A stretch of DNA of 64,000 nt from Neoaquamicrobium microcysteis (GTDB lineage Bacteria > Pseudomonadota > Alphaproteobacteria > Rhizobiales > Rhizobiaceae), in NCBI RefSeq assembly GCF_008180155.1, contig NZ_VSZS01000055.1, positions 62,001 to 126,000 on the forward strand, given 5' to 3'. A model generated the notes under the pieces. The model saw only the letters and a program-made list of their open reading frames with translations, made no database searches and was not told the origin of the DNA. Shown here one piece after another: positions 54,794-63,632 of the stretch (position 1 is its first letter; every line of letters starts with the position of its first letter). A program made the translations under genes and the position numbers.

Positions 54794-55080
54794 GCGATGC
54801 CCGCCCGGCCATCCGCATAACCTACTGCACGCAGTGCCAGTGGCTCCTGCGTGCGGCGTGGATGGCGCAGGAACTGCTCTCCACATTCGGGGCCGATCTG
54901 GGCGAGGTGACGCTGGTGCCCGGCACGGGCGGCGTGTTCACGATAGAGATCGATGGCGAGACGGTCTGGGAGCGCAAGCGCGACGGCGGCTTCCCCGAAG
55001 CCAAGGTGCTCAAGCAATTGGTGCGCGACCGGGTCTGGCCGGATCGCGACCTCGGCCACTCCGACAGAAAAAGCGACTAG
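54790..55080 (+). CDS. SelT/SelW/SelH family selenoprotein-like (cysteine form)
   Basis: A 96-residue thioredoxin-like protein of the selenoprotein W family, with CTQC (residues 13-16) replacing the CxxU motif and the conserved [11 protein letters not shown] and [13 protein letters not shown] segments. The start is a GTG whose GTGA overlaps the YebC stop, so it is translationally coupled. The role is thought to be redox related. Its stop codon overlaps the stop of the convergent small membrane gene. Confidence 0.87.
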   Translation: MSDARPAIRITYCTQCQWLLRAAWMAQELLSTFGADLGEVTLVPGTGGVFTIEIDGETVWERKRDGGFPEAKVLKQLVRDRVWPDRDLGHSDRKSD

Positions 55081-55235
55081 TCGCGATTCTTGTGATGGGC
55101 CCAGGTGCCGCCGAGCGCTGCGCCAAGGCAAAGGCCAATGGCGATGCCGATCGGCAGGTTCTCCATCGTCACGCCGATGGCGACGCCTACCGCGATACCT
55201 ATGGCAATGCCCGCGCCCATGTCGGAATACTTCAT
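55077..55235 (-). CDS. small glycine-rich membrane protein
   Basis: A 52-residue protein starting MKYSDMGAGIAIG with two glycine/isoleucine-rich membrane segments (about residues 8-23 and 28-43) and a short cytosolic end [15 protein letters not shown] precedes the start at 55235. The stop lies within a CTAG palindrome shared with the stop of the convergent SelW-like gene. It resembles short glycine-zipper membrane proteins; function unknown. It is below the common gene-length cut-off. Confidence 0.65.
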   Translation of the reverse strand: MKYSDMGAGIAIGIAVGVAIGVTMENLPIGIAIGLCLGAALGGTWAHHKNRD

Positions 55236-55295
55236 CACACGTCTCCGAACGTTTCAGCTTCACAACTTCCGAGCGTGCGACGCGTTCCGCCTGCA

Positions 55296-55323
55296 ACAAA
55301 AAACCCGCCTTGCGGCGGGTTCT
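55296..55323 (-). terminator. Rho-independent terminator after rpmE (minus strand)
   Basis: On the minus strand, AACCCGCC, a GCAA loop and GGCGGGTT are followed by TTTTTGTTG. Plus-strand arms are 55302-55309 and 55314-55321. It lies about 30 nt after the rpmE stop. Confidence 0.92.
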
Positions 55324-55351
55324 TCGAAATCACTTGATCGAGCGCAAGGCC

Positions 55352-55573
55352 TCAGAGGCCGAGACCCGAGAACTTGTTCTTGAACTTCGACAGGCGGCCG
55401 CCACGGTCGAGCAGCGTCTGCGAGCCGCCGGTCCAGGCCGGGTGCGTCGTCGGGTCGATATCGAGGTTCATCGTATCGCCTTCCTTGCCCCAAGTGGAGC
55501 GCGTTGTGTACTCGGTGCCATCGGTCATGACGACCTTGATGGTGTGGTAATTGGGATGGATATCGGCTTTCAT
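55352..55573 (-). CDS. rpmE: 50S ribosomal protein L31 (cysteine-free form)
   Basis: A 73-residue L31 beginning [22 protein letters not shown], with HPAWTGG typical of L31 and [10 protein letters not shown] at the end. There is no CxxC motif, so this is the zinc-independent form, as usual in alphaproteobacteria. It is divergent from the ABC exporter. A clear terminator follows. Confidence 0.95.
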   Translation of the reverse strand: MKADIHPNYHTIKVVMTDGTEYTTRSTWGKEGDTMNLDIDPTTHPAWTGGSQTLLDRGGRLSKFKNKFSGLGL

Positions 55574-55770
55574 CGGTGTCGTCCTGGCTTTAAGGGCTTT
55601 CGCGCGGCGCTGCGCTGCGGCGATGCGCCCACTGTCAAAACCTGAAGCCGCAGCTATTGAAAAGCCGCGGCTCCAAAAACGGTCGGCTGGCCTATACAGG
55701 AGCCGGCGGAGAATCACAAGGCCAACGGCAGCGCAATTTCGCAGCGGCCGACGGCAACGGGAAGGGGCGG

Positions 55771-57573
55771 ATGGCGGAACTGGTTCTGGAAGGCGAAGCC
55801 GGCAGAAAGTCGCTCAACCCGTTGCGGCGGCTTTTTCCCTACATGCTGCCCTATCGCAGGCTGGTTATAGGCGCGGTGCTGTCGCTGATGGCGGCCGCGC
55901 TGACGACGCTGACGCTGCCCATCGCCGTGCGGCGGATGATCGACCATGGCTTCAGCGATTCCGATTCCATCCTGATCGCGAACTATTTCACCATGCTCAT
56001 CGTGCTGGCGGCGGTGCTGGCGGTCGCTTCGGCGTGCCGGTACTATTTCGTCATCACGCTGGGAGAGCGCGTGGTATCCGATGTGCGGCGTGATGTTTTC
56101 GCCCATGTCACGCGGCTGTCGCCGGGCTTCTTCGACACCGTGCAGTCCGGCGAAATCGTCTCGCGGCTGACGGCCGACACGACGCAGATCAAGTCGGCCG
56201 TTGGTGCGACCGCGTCGGTGGCATTGCGCAACCTCATCATGGGGTTCGGCGCGCTCGGCATGATGGTGGTGACGAGCCCAAAACTCTCCGCGCTCGTCAT
56301 CGCGGCCATACCCGTCGTGGTTCTGCCGCTCGTTGCCTTCGGCCGTTCGGTTCGCCGCAAGTCGCGCTTCGCCCAGGATACGCTGGCCGAAGCCACGGCC
56401 TATGCCAGCGAGCAGATCGGCGCCGTGCGCACCTTACAGGCATTCACCAATGAAAGGCTGGTCACGGGCCGCTTCGCCGGGGCCGTGGAAACGGCGTTCG
56501 CGGCGGCGCGCGCATCCGTCTTCGCGCGCGCGTTCCTCACCTTCTTCGCCATCTTCACCATCTTCGCTTCTGTCGTGGCAGTGTTGTGGATCGGCTCGCA
56601 CGACGTTCTTTCGGGCACGCTGTCGCCAGGCACGCTCGGCCAGTTCCTGCTCTATGCCGTGTTTGCGGCCGGCGCGCTGGGCGCGCTTTCGGAAGTGTGG
56701 GGCGAGCTGAGCCAGGCGGCGGGTGCCGCCGAGCGGCTGACCGAACTGCTGGCCGAGGAGCCGACGGTGCGCGCACCCGCCAACCCACAGCGGATGCCGG
56801 AGCCTGCCCGTGGCGCGGTAGAGTTTCGCGAAGTATGTTTCGCCTATCCGGTCCGGCCCGGCCAGTCGGCCCTGCAAGGGCTGTCATTCACCATCAGCCC
56901 GGGAGAAACCGTCGCCGTCGTCGGCCCTTCGGGGGCAGGCAAGAGCACGATCTTTTCGCTGCTGATGCGCTTCTACGACCCCGATACGGGCGCGGTTCTC
57001 ATCGATGGCGTGGATGTGCGTAGGGCCGATCCCGAAGCGGTGCGCAGCCGCATCGCCATCGTGCCGCAGGATGTGACGGTGTTTGCCGCAAGCGCCGCTG
57101 AAAACATCTCCTTCGGCCGTCCGGGCGCCTCGGTCGGGGAAATCGAGGCGGCAGCCCGCGCGGCCCATGCCGACGAGTTCATCGGGCGCTTGGCCGAGGG
57201 CTACGACACACAGCTCGGCGAGCGCGGCGTCACCCTTTCAGGCGGGCAGCGCCAGCGTATCGCCATCGCCCGCGCCATCCTGCGCGACGCGCCCATCCTG
57301 TTGCTGGACGAGGCGACATCGGCGCTGGACGCACAGAGCGAAACACTGGTGCAGACCGCTCTGGAACGGCTGATGGAGGGTCGCACCACCATCGTCGTGG
57401 CACACCGGCTGGCGACAGTGCTCAAGGCCGACCGTATCCTCGTGATGGATCAGGGCCGGATCGTGGAAGAGGGAACGCATCGCAGCCTCGTCGCAAAACG
57501 CGGTGTTTATGCGCGGCTGGCAAAGCTGCAGTTCGACCACGGCGCCGGCGCGTTCGAGAGCGCCGCGGAATAG
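55771..57573 (+). CDS. ABC transporter, fused permease-ATPase exporter
   Basis: A 600-residue type IV (MsbA-like) exporter half-transporter: six membrane segments in the N-terminal half and an ATPase domain with Walker [10 protein letters not shown] (about residues 390-398), signature [14 protein letters not shown] and Walker [13 protein letters not shown]. The substrate is unknown (lipid or drug export are both possible). The start at 55771 is chosen because of GGAAGGGGC upstream and the usual length; an upstream start would add 38 residues. Confidence 0.9.
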   Translation: MAELVLEGEAGRKSLNPLRRLFPYMLPYRRLVIGAVLSLMAAALTTLTLPIAVRRMIDHGFSDSDSILIANYFTMLIVLAAVLAVASACRYYFVITLGERVVSDVRRDVFAHVTRLSPGFFDTVQSGEIVSRLTADTTQIKSAVGATASVALRNLIMGFGALGMMVVTSPKLSALVIAAIPVVVLPLVAFGRSVRRKSRFAQDTLAEATAYASEQIGAVRTLQAFTNERLVTGRFAGAVETAFAAARASVFARAFLTFFAIFTIFASVVAVLWIGSHDVLSGTLSPGTLGQFLLYAVFAAGALGALSEVWGELSQAAGAAERLTELLAEEPTVRAPANPQRMPEPARGAVEFREVCFAYPVRPGQSALQGLSFTISPGETVAVVGPSGAGKSTIFSLLMRFYDPDTGAVLIDGVDVRRADPEAVRSRIAIVPQDVTVFAASAAENISFGRPGASVGEIEAAARAAHADEFIGRLAEGYDTQLGERGVTLSGGQRQRIAIARAILRDAPILLLDEATSALDAQSETLVQTALERLMEGRTTIVVAHRLATVLKADRILVMDQGRIVEEGTHRSLVAKRGVYARLAKLQFDHGAGAFESAAE

Positions 57574-57579
57574 GCCGCA

Positions 57580-58728
57580 TTATCCCAGCAGGTCGCGGGC
57601 CGTGCGCATGAAGATGCCTGAGCCGATAGCGATGAGATCGTCGGGGAAGTCGTAATCGGGATTATGTAGAGCCGGGAGATCGGTGCCTGCGCCGAGGAAG
57701 AACATCGCCGATTTCGACGTGTGGCCGAAGATCCCGAAATCTTCCGAGGCGCGCATGGGAAGCTCCTCCTCATCGTGCCTAACGCCTTCTGCGTCGAGCG
57801 CGGCGCGCAGACGGTCGACGGCTTCAGGCGCATTGAGGCTGGCGAGGAAAATCTCGTGATAGTCGATGGCAACTCGTAGTCCGTCTTCGGCCGCCGCCTT
57901 TTGCGCCAGCGCTTCCGCGGCCGCGCACAAGTCCGCCATCCGCCCGTCGAGGCGGGTACGCAGTGTCGCCCACAGCTCGGCACGGCCGGGGGCGATGCCG
58001 AAGACGGCCTCGCCCATTGCGGCGTGGGTGACGGTGACCATGGCGAAATCGTCGTCGTGGAAGCTGCCGCCGCCGAGCTTCGCCAGCGCCGGCATCAGCC
58101 GGCTGACGGCCAGCATCGGCGAGAAACCGGTCTCTGGCATCGACGAGTGGGCGGTCTTGCCTTCCAGCACGATGCGAAGCCCACGCGATGCGCAGTTGAC
58201 CACGCCGGGCTTCAGCCGCACGTGACCGAGCGGCGTGCCCGGCAGGTTGTGCAGTGAGAAGGCGAAGTCCGGCCGGATCGTGTCATAGCGAGGGTCGGCG
58301 ACCACGCCGGCAGCACCGTTGCCGGTTTCCTCCGCCGGCTGGAACATAAGAACCACGCGGCCCTGCGCGGGACGCCTGCGGCCAAGCTGGCGGCCCATGG
58401 CTGCAAGGATGGCGGTGTGACCGTCATGCCCGCACATATGCGACTTGCCTTGTAGGGCGGAGCGGTGCGGGGCATCCGACAATTCCTCGATCGGCAGCGC
58501 GTCGAGCTCGGAGCGAAACAGCACGGTCGGTCCGGGCTTGCCGCTGTCGTAGACGACGGCCACGCCGTGGCCGCCCATGTGCTCCAGAACCTCGTCAGGG
58601 CCGGTTTCGGACAGAAAGGCAACGACGCGCCGGGCTGTCTGCTCTTCCTCGTTGGAAATCTCGGGAAAGCGGTGCAGCTCGCGCCGGAAGGCGACGAGAT
58701 CGGCGATGTCCTGATTGGTCAGTTCCAT
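57580..58728 (-). CDS. M20 family amidohydrolase (second copy)
   Basis: A 382-residue M20D amidohydrolase, distinct from the one at 44.5 kb. SHMCGHDGHTAILA is at about residues 96-109, the ligand PAEETGNGA at about 131-139 and the C-terminal HNPDYDFPDD at about 359-368. It ends 6 nt from the convergent ABC exporter stop and is 10 nt downstream of the flavin dehydrogenase gene on the same strand, so the last two may form an operon. The start at 58728 fits the family. Confidence 0.9.
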   Translation of the reverse strand: MELTNQDIADLVAFRRELHRFPEISNEEEQTARRVVAFLSETGPDEVLEHMGGHGVAVVYDSGKPGPTVLFRSELDALPIEELSDAPHRSALQGKSHMCGHDGHTAILAAMGRQLGRRRPAQGRVVLMFQPAEETGNGAAGVVADPRYDTIRPDFAFSLHNLPGTPLGHVRLKPGVVNCASRGLRIVLEGKTAHSSMPETGFSPMLAVSRLMPALAKLGGGSFHDDDFAMVTVTHAAMGEAVFGIAPGRAELWATLRTRLDGRMADLCAAAEALAQKAAAEDGLRVAIDYHEIFLASLNAPEAVDRLRAALDAEGVRHDEEELPMRASEDFGIFGHTSKSAMFFLGAGTDLPALHNPDYDFPDDLIAIGSGIFMRTARDLLG

Positions 58729-58738
58729 AATGATCCGT

Positions 58739-60397
58739 CTAGCTGTTTGCGGCCGCGTGACGGCCGGCATTGCGGCCCGAGAAGATGCAGCCGCCGAGGA
58801 AGGTGCCTTCGAGCGCGTTGTAGCCGTGGTAGCCGCCGCCACCGAAACCCGCAACCTCGCCCGCCGCGTAGAGGCCGGGGACGGGATCGCCCGCCGCGCT
58901 GAGTACCTGCCCATCGAGATTGGTATGCAGGCCGCCCAGCGTCTTGCGGGTGAGCACATGGAGGCGCACGGCGATCAAGGGGCCGTGGGCGGGGTCCAGA
59001 ATCTTGTGCGGCTTTGCAGTGCGGATCAGCCTGTCGCCCAGATAGGAGCGCGCGCCGCGAATGGCGGTGACCTGCGCGTCCTTGGAGAACGGATTGTCGA
59101 TCTCGCGGTCACGGGCCTCGATCTGGGCGGACAGGCGGCCATGGTCGATCAGGTTTTCGCCGGTCATGACGTTCATCGCGGAAACGAGTTCGGGCAAGGT
59201 GTCGCGCACGATGAAGTCCGCGCCGTGCTTCTTGAACGCCTCGACAGGGGGTGGCGCGCCCGCGCCGCGGCGGCTCCTGAGAACATTGAGCCATTTGCGC
59301 GAGGTGATGTCCGGGTTCTGCTCGGAACCGGACAGCGCGAACTCCTTCTTGATGATGCTTTGCGTGAGCACGAACCAGGAATAGTCGTAGCCGGTGGCAA
59401 GGATATGGCGCAGCGTCGACAGCGTGTCGAAGCCCGGCAGGCAGGGCGCGGGCAGGCGGCGACCCAGCGCGTCGAACCACATGGACGAGGGGCCGGGCAG
59501 GATGCGGATGCCGTGGTCGGGCCAGATCGGCGCCCAGTTTTGCACGCCTTCGGTATAGTGCCACATGCGGTCGGCGTTGATGACGGCACCGCCGGCCTCC
59601 TGTGCGATGGCGACCATGCGTCCATCGACATGGTGCGGAACGCCCGCGACCATGGTCTTCGGCGGCTGGCCCAGCCTTTCGACCGGCCAGTTGCTGCGTA
59701 CGAGATCGAAATTGCCGCCGATCCCGCCGGAGGTGACCAGCACGCAGCCCGCGGAAATTTCGAAACCTCCCACCACTCCGCGACCCGAGCGCTGGCCGCG
59801 CTCGACGGTGGAGGGTTCCAGCACTTCGCCGGCAACGCCGGTCACTGCCCCGGCGGTGCGTATAAGGCGGCTTGCTTGATGGCGGAACTTGAGCGTAATT
59901 CGACCGGAGGCCCGATGCTCGCCGACGCGGCGGATGAAGGGCTCCAGCACACCGGGCCCGGTGCCCCACGTCAGGTGAAAGCGCGGCACCGAGTTGCCGT
60001 GGCCATGCGCCATCGCGCCGCCGCGCTCGGCCCAGCCGACGACGGGAAACCAGCGCATGCCCATAGCGTGCAGCCACGCACGCATCTCGCCGGCCGCGAA
60101 GTCGACATAGGCCTTGGCGACCCGGCGCGGCCAGTAATCCTCGTCACGGTCGAACTGGGCGGAACCCATCCAGTCCTGCAGCGCCAGATCGCGGCTGTCG
60201 CGGATGCGCATGCGACGCTGCTCGGGACTGTCGACGAAAAACAGGCCGCCTAGCGACCAGAAGGCCTGGCCGCCTAGCGAGTTCTCGCCTTCCTGCTCCA
60301 GTACGATGACGGACCGGCCCGCATCGGCCAGTTCCGCAGCAGCGACCAGCCCAGCCAGACCGCCGCCGATGACGATCGCATCCGCCCCCTGCGCCAT
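58739..60397 (-). CDS. FAD-binding dehydrogenase (fumarate reductase / KstD-like flavoprotein)
   Basis: A 552-residue flavoprotein with the N-terminal FAD-binding motif AIVIGGGLAGLVAAAELADAG (core GGGLAGL at about residues 10-16), the substrate-domain TSGGIGGNFDLVR segment and the C-terminal GLYAAGEVAGFGGGGYHGYNALEGTFLGGC (core AGEVAGFGGGGYHG). It probably oxidises or reduces a carbon-carbon double bond; the name ketosteroid dehydrogenase is often given to relatives, but no specific substrate can be assigned. An M20 gene lies 10 nt downstream. Confidence 0.85.
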   Translation of the reverse strand: MAQGADAIVIGGGLAGLVAAAELADAGRSVIVLEQEGENSLGGQAFWSLGGLFFVDSPEQRRMRIRDSRDLALQDWMGSAQFDRDEDYWPRRVAKAYVDFAAGEMRAWLHAMGMRWFPVVGWAERGGAMAHGHGNSVPRFHLTWGTGPGVLEPFIRRVGEHRASGRITLKFRHQASRLIRTAGAVTGVAGEVLEPSTVERGQRSGRGVVGGFEISAGCVLVTSGGIGGNFDLVRSNWPVERLGQPPKTMVAGVPHHVDGRMVAIAQEAGGAVINADRMWHYTEGVQNWAPIWPDHGIRILPGPSSMWFDALGRRLPAPCLPGFDTLSTLRHILATGYDYSWFVLTQSIIKKEFALSGSEQNPDITSRKWLNVLRSRRGAGAPPPVEAFKKHGADFIVRDTLPELVSAMNVMTGENLIDHGRLSAQIEARDREIDNPFSKDAQVTAIRGARSYLGDRLIRTAKPHKILDPAHGPLIAVRLHVLTRKTLGGLHTNLDGQVLSAAGDPVPGLYAAGEVAGFGGGGYHGYNALEGTFLGGCIFSGRNAGRHAAANS

Positions 60398-60471
60398 TGT
60401 TCCTCCCGGCTTTCTTGTTGTTTGGAAAAGGAGATTGCCGCTGTTTGCGGCGTTCGGTCAATCGCCCTCAA

Positions 60472-60500
60472 CAGAAAGGCCGCCCCGTGGGGCGGCCCTT
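60472..60500 (-). terminator. terminator after the small secreted protein A (minus strand)
   Basis: On the minus strand GGGCCGCCCC and GGGGCGGCC pair across a very short loop, followed by TTTCTGTT. Plus-strand arms are about 60478-60486 and 60489-60497. It lies 26 nt after the gene's stop codon. Confidence 0.8.
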
Positions 60501-60525
60501 CATGCGGGAGGCAGATGTGATGGCG

Positions 60526-60936
60526 TCAGCCATTATGCATCATGTAGATTTCCTGCTGGATGGTGCGAAGCTGCGCCGACAGCGTCTGGTAGGCCTCAGC
60601 GCTCAACTCGCCGCCATTGGCGCCGGCGTCACGGGCCGCTTCGGCACGCACTGCGGCGATCTGCGCACGGATGGCGTTGACCGGGCCAGAGTCATACTCG
60701 CCGCTCATTGAGGGGGCGACGTTGGTTTCGGCGGCGGCGATCTGCGCATCCAGGGTCTGCATGCGCGACCACTCGCCCGTCGACGCAGTCATCATCGTAT
60801 CGACGGCGGGTACCGTCGCGATGTCGGCGATATGAACATCCTCGTTCACGCCGGCATACGGGAGTGCCGAAGCACCGGCGAAGGGGGCGGCGACAAAGAG
60901 GGCGGCGAGGGCAGTCCTGATCATGAGCTTGTTCAT
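60526..60936 (-). CDS. small secreted protein A (paralogue pair)
   Basis: A 136-residue protein with a signal peptide (MNKLMIRTALAALFVAAPFA, cleavage near ASALP) and a helical mature domain. The C-terminal part shares with protein B the motif ANGGELSA..YQ.LS.QLR.IQQ.IY (A: residues about 105-131). No family is recognised, and no cysteine is present. It has its own promoter, leader hairpin and terminator, each resembling those of B, so the whole unit was duplicated. Expression and role are unknown. Confidence 0.78.
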   Translation of the reverse strand: MNKLMIRTALAALFVAAPFAGASALPYAGVNEDVHIADIATVPAVDTMMTASTGEWSRMQTLDAQIAAAETNVAPSMSGEYDSGPVNAIRAQIAAVRAEAARDAGANGGELSAEAYQTLSAQLRTIQQEIYMMHNG

Positions 60937-60960
60937 TTTCCTGTTCCATTTCGACTTTGA

Positions 60961-60987
60961 GGACCGGCGTTGGGGAGCCGTCGGTCC
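60961..60987 (-). promoter_or_regulatory. conserved leader hairpin ahead of protein A
   Basis: In the minus-strand mRNA, GGACCG and CGGTCC close a hairpin with the loop ACGGCTCCCCAACGC, ending 24 nt before the start codon. The loop resembles that of the B leader (TGGCTCCCAACG), while the stem bases differ but stay paired. A cis-acting RNA element, perhaps a protein or RNA target, is likely. Confidence 0.6.
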
Positions 60988-61056
60988 GGGTTCCGCCGTC
61001 AGGTCGAACAGGGAGCGTTCTCACCACACGCTGTGTCCGGCCTCGGCGTTCATAAG

Positions 61057-61084
61057 GACGTATGAAAGGGGCTAACGGTTTCAA
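61057..61084 (-). promoter_or_regulatory. putative sigma-70-type promoter of protein A
   Basis: On the minus strand TTGAAA (61079-61084), a 16-nt spacer and TACGTC (61057-61062). The -35 flank (GTTGAAACCGTT) matches that of B (GTTTGAACCGTC). The transcript would begin near 61050, giving a leader of about 115 nt. The -10 box is a weak match. Confidence 0.4.
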
Positions 61085-61276
61085 CGTTGTGTAAAAAGAT
61101 GCAGCTCGAAACTGGCTGCAAGAGGCGCAAAGCCAGCGAATCTGCGATCTGCGGCGCATCACAAATGTTAGTGATCCAATCGCGAGCTTTTTCCTGAAAC
61201 TCTTTAGGCGGCATTTCGTCCGCGGGAAGGTTTCGCGGCGGCCGTGACGAAGTGTCTTTGTTTGTTGGTGTCTGGC

Positions 61277-61309
61277 AAAAAAGAAGGCCGCCTCAATGGG
61301 CGGCCTTCG
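61277..61309 (-). terminator. Rho-independent terminator after protein B (minus strand)
   Basis: On the minus strand GAAGGCCGCC, a CATTGA loop and GGCGGCCTTC (plus arms 61283-61292 and 61299-61308) are followed by TTTTTT. It lies 26 nt after the protein B stop and separates the two units. Confidence 0.95.
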
Positions 61310-61334
61310 AATGTCTCGGGCGTTCTGAACGGGA

Positions 61335-61742
61335 TCAGCTACCGTTCTGGAGGCCATAGATCGACTGCTGGATCGAGCGGAGCTGACCCGACAGGTTCTG
61401 GTACGACGCCGCGCTCAGCTCGCCGCCATTGGCGTTCTTCTCCTGAGCCGCGGCTTGGCGCACGGCGTTGATCTCGCCGCGCAACTGCGCCGCCGCGCCG
61501 TTGCCGACGACATTGTCGCGGCCGCCCGGACGCAGGTTGGTCTCGGCGGCATTCAGGGCCGCGTCGAGCTGGCGTGCATAGGAGGTCGAGGCAGAGCCGA
61601 TTGAGGAGGTATAGGTCACGTCCACCGGCGCGGTGACGCGGTCGGCGAAGTGATTGTCGCGGTCCGTCTGCGCAAAGGCACCTGCCAGCGGCAGCGAAAC
61701 CAGAAAAGCGGAGAGGGTCGTCTTGAGAGCAATGTTGTTCAT
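61335..61742 (-). CDS. small secreted protein B (paralogue pair)
   Basis: A 135-residue protein with a signal peptide (MNNIALKTTLSAFLVSLPLAG, cleavage near AFAQ) and a helical mature domain. It shares with protein A the C-terminal block ANGGELSA.SYQNLSGQLR.IQQSIY and, more weakly, the central A.L.AAETN...G motif. The paired genes stand in the same orientation and each has its own signals. The 398 nt between the two genes hold the terminator of B and promoter and leader of A. Function unknown; a periplasmic or secreted helical bundle is likely. Confidence 0.78.
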   Translation of the reverse strand: MNNIALKTTLSAFLVSLPLAGAFAQTDRDNHFADRVTAPVDVTYTSSIGSASTSYARQLDAALNAAETNLRPGGRDNVVGNGAAAQLRGEINAVRQAAAQEKNANGGELSAASYQNLSGQLRSIQQSIYGLQNGS

Positions 61743-61761
61743 TTTCTTTCGTCCACTTCCA

Positions 61762-61787
61762 TGATCGCCGTTGGGAGCCAGCGATCA
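61762..61787 (-). promoter_or_regulatory. conserved leader hairpin ahead of protein B
   Basis: In the minus-strand mRNA TGATCGC and GCGATCA form a perfect 7-bp stem around the 12-nt loop TGGCTCCCAACG, ending 19 nt before the start codon. The A leader has the same loop core, GGCTCCC(C)AACG, on a different stem. Confidence 0.65.
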
Positions 61788-61861
61788 GATGGCGGCCGTC
61801 AAAACCTGCCTTGTCACAGCGTCCTCACCAAAACGCCGCCGGCAGGCTCCGGCCACAACGA

Positions 61862-61890
61862 AGGATAGGTGTACCGTCTGGACGGTTCAA
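61862..61890 (-). promoter_or_regulatory. putative sigma-70-type promoter of protein B
   Basis: On the minus strand TTGAAC (61885-61890), a 17-nt spacer and TATCCT (61862-61867). Transcription would start near 61855, giving a leader of about 113 nt which carries the hairpin. Confidence 0.5.
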
Positions 61891-61934
61891 ACTTACGCAA
61901 GGTAAGGTGATGACGCGAATGTCGTTCGCCGGCG

Positions 61935-61965
61935 CGTGAAAGCCCAGAAAATCCGGGCTTTCACG
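61935..61965. terminator. inverted repeat after the M32 carboxypeptidase gene
   Basis: CGTGAAAGCCC (61935-61945) and GGGCTTTCACG (61955-61965) form a perfect 11-bp stem with a 9-nt loop. It lies 38 nt after the M32 gene's stop on the minus strand, but without a T-tract there; it may be a Rho-assisted terminator or stabilising hairpin. Confidence 0.55.
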
Positions 61966-62002
61966 TCATGGTTGAATTTTTTTGAACGTCATTTTTTATA
62001 CG

Positions 62003-63487
62003 TCAGGCACCGTAGCGGGCTTGCAGGTGCCGCCGGAAATGATCGGCGTTGAGGGGCTCGCCGGTGGCGCGCTCGATGAGTTCCGGCGTCGACCAGCGCG
62101 AGCCCTGCGACCAGACATGCGCGCGCCGCCAGTCGTTGACATGATCGAAATGACCGCGGGTGAAATCTTCGGACGCGCCGGGATGTTCGCGCTCTATGGC
62201 GGCCCATTGCTGCGCGGCAATCATGGCGCCGAGCGTGTAGGAGGGGAAATAGCCGAAGGCGGCAGCCGGCCAGTGCACATCCTGCATCGGGCCGTCGGCA
62301 GGGGTGTCGATGGTGGAGAGGCCGAGATAGGCCTGCATCTTCGCATCCCACGCCTCCGGTAGATCGGCCACTTCGAGGCGACCAGCAACCATGTCCTGTT
62401 CCAGTTCGAAACGCAGGATGACGTGCAGCGGATAAGTGACTTCGTCGGCATCGACGCGGATCAGGCCGCGCTCAACCCGGTGAACGTGGGGCAGGATGTC
62501 GTCCAGGGTCCAGCTTTCTCCCAGATGGCGCTCGACCACGGGGAGCGCCCATGTCCAGAAGGCCGGGTTGCGCCCGATCTGCTTTTCCACGAACAGGCTC
62601 TGGCTTTCGTGGATCGCCATGCCGCGCGCCTTGCCGAGCGGCCAGTGCGACCACGCGCGCGGCAGGCCCTGCTCGTAGAGCGCGTGCCCCGTCTCATGCA
62701 GCACGCCCATCAGCGAGGACAGGAACTCGGTCGAGCGATATCGCGTGGTGATGCGCACGTCGGTCGGCACGCCGCCGCAGAACGGATGATGGGAGACGGA
62801 AAGGCTGCCATGGGTGATGTCGAAGCCAACGGCGGCCATCATCGCCAGGCCGAGGTCTCTTTGCTTTTCGACCGGGTAAGAGCCAGAGAGAGGCTTGAGC
62901 GGCGTCTTTGCCAGACGTTCTTCCTGCACGGCCAGCGCCTGCGGCACGAAATCGACGAGAAAGCCTTTCAGCTCCTCCAGAACCGGGCTGACATCCGCGA
63001 GGCGGTTGCCCGGGTCGTACTGCTCCATCAGAGCGTCGTAGGGATCGAGGCCAAGGGCGCCGGCGCGCATGGCGGCTTCCTCGCGCACCATGGTCACCAC
63101 GCCCTCAAGCGCCGGCTGGAAGCCCGCCCAGTCGTTCCTCGTGCGCAGCTCGCGCCAGAGCTGCTCGCAGCGCATGCGCGTGCGTGTCTGGCGCTCCACG
63201 AACTCGGGCGGCAGGCAGGTGAGGTTGACGTGGTCGCGGCGAAACTCGCGCAGGGCGGCAGCCTGCTCCTCGTTCAATGCTTCGGCTTCGGCCGCGACGA
63301 TCCAATCGCCGATTTCGGGCGCGGTCGCCATGCGGTGGCGCATGCCGGCAAGACTTGCCATCGCCTCCGCGCGCGCCTCGCCGCCGCCGACTGCCATGTG
63401 GGTCGCCTCGTCGGCACCGAGTATTGCCAGCGCGTGATCGAGCGCTTCGATGCGACGGCCCAGTTGGTCAAGTTTCTCGAAGGACAT
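62003..63487 (-). CDS. M32 family carboxypeptidase
   Basis: A 494-residue Thermus aquaticus carboxypeptidase Taq family enzyme. Zinc motif HETGH is at residues 264-268 (GVLHETGHALYEQGLP), followed by the family motif IHESQS (about 291-296), and SVSHHPFCGGVPTDVRITTRY at about 230-250 (core HPFxGG..TDVRITTRY). It acts in the cytosol on short peptides. The start at 63487 has AGGA 5 nt upstream and removes a non-family extension of 19 residues. A DUF1304 gene is divergent. Confidence 0.95.
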   Translation of the reverse strand: MSFEKLDQLGRRIEALDHALAILGADEATHMAVGGGEARAEAMASLAGMRHRMATAPEIGDWIVAAEAEALNEEQAAALREFRRDHVNLTCLPPEFVERQTRTRMRCEQLWRELRTRNDWAGFQPALEGVVTMVREEAAMRAGALGLDPYDALMEQYDPGNRLADVSPVLEELKGFLVDFVPQALAVQEERLAKTPLKPLSGSYPVEKQRDLGLAMMAAVGFDITHGSLSVSHHPFCGGVPTDVRITTRYRSTEFLSSLMGVLHETGHALYEQGLPRAWSHWPLGKARGMAIHESQSLFVEKQIGRNPAFWTWALPVVERHLGESWTLDDILPHVHRVERGLIRVDADEVTYPLHVILRFELEQDMVAGRLEVADLPEAWDAKMQAYLGLSTIDTPADGPMQDVHWPAAAFGYFPSYTLGAMIAAQQWAAIEREHPGASEDFTRGHFDHVNDWRRAHVWSQGSRWSTPELIERATGEPLNADHFRRHLQARYGA

Positions 63488-63632
63488 TCCTGCTCTTTCT
63501 CTGCTGTTCCGCGTGCGGGCGCAGGGCAAGCTACGCACCGGCATGGCCCTGTCAACGGCGACCCCGGATTTCCCTTGCGGGTATCGGCAAGGCGGTGCTC
63601 AATGCCACTGCTGTCGTGATACGAGGTATGCC

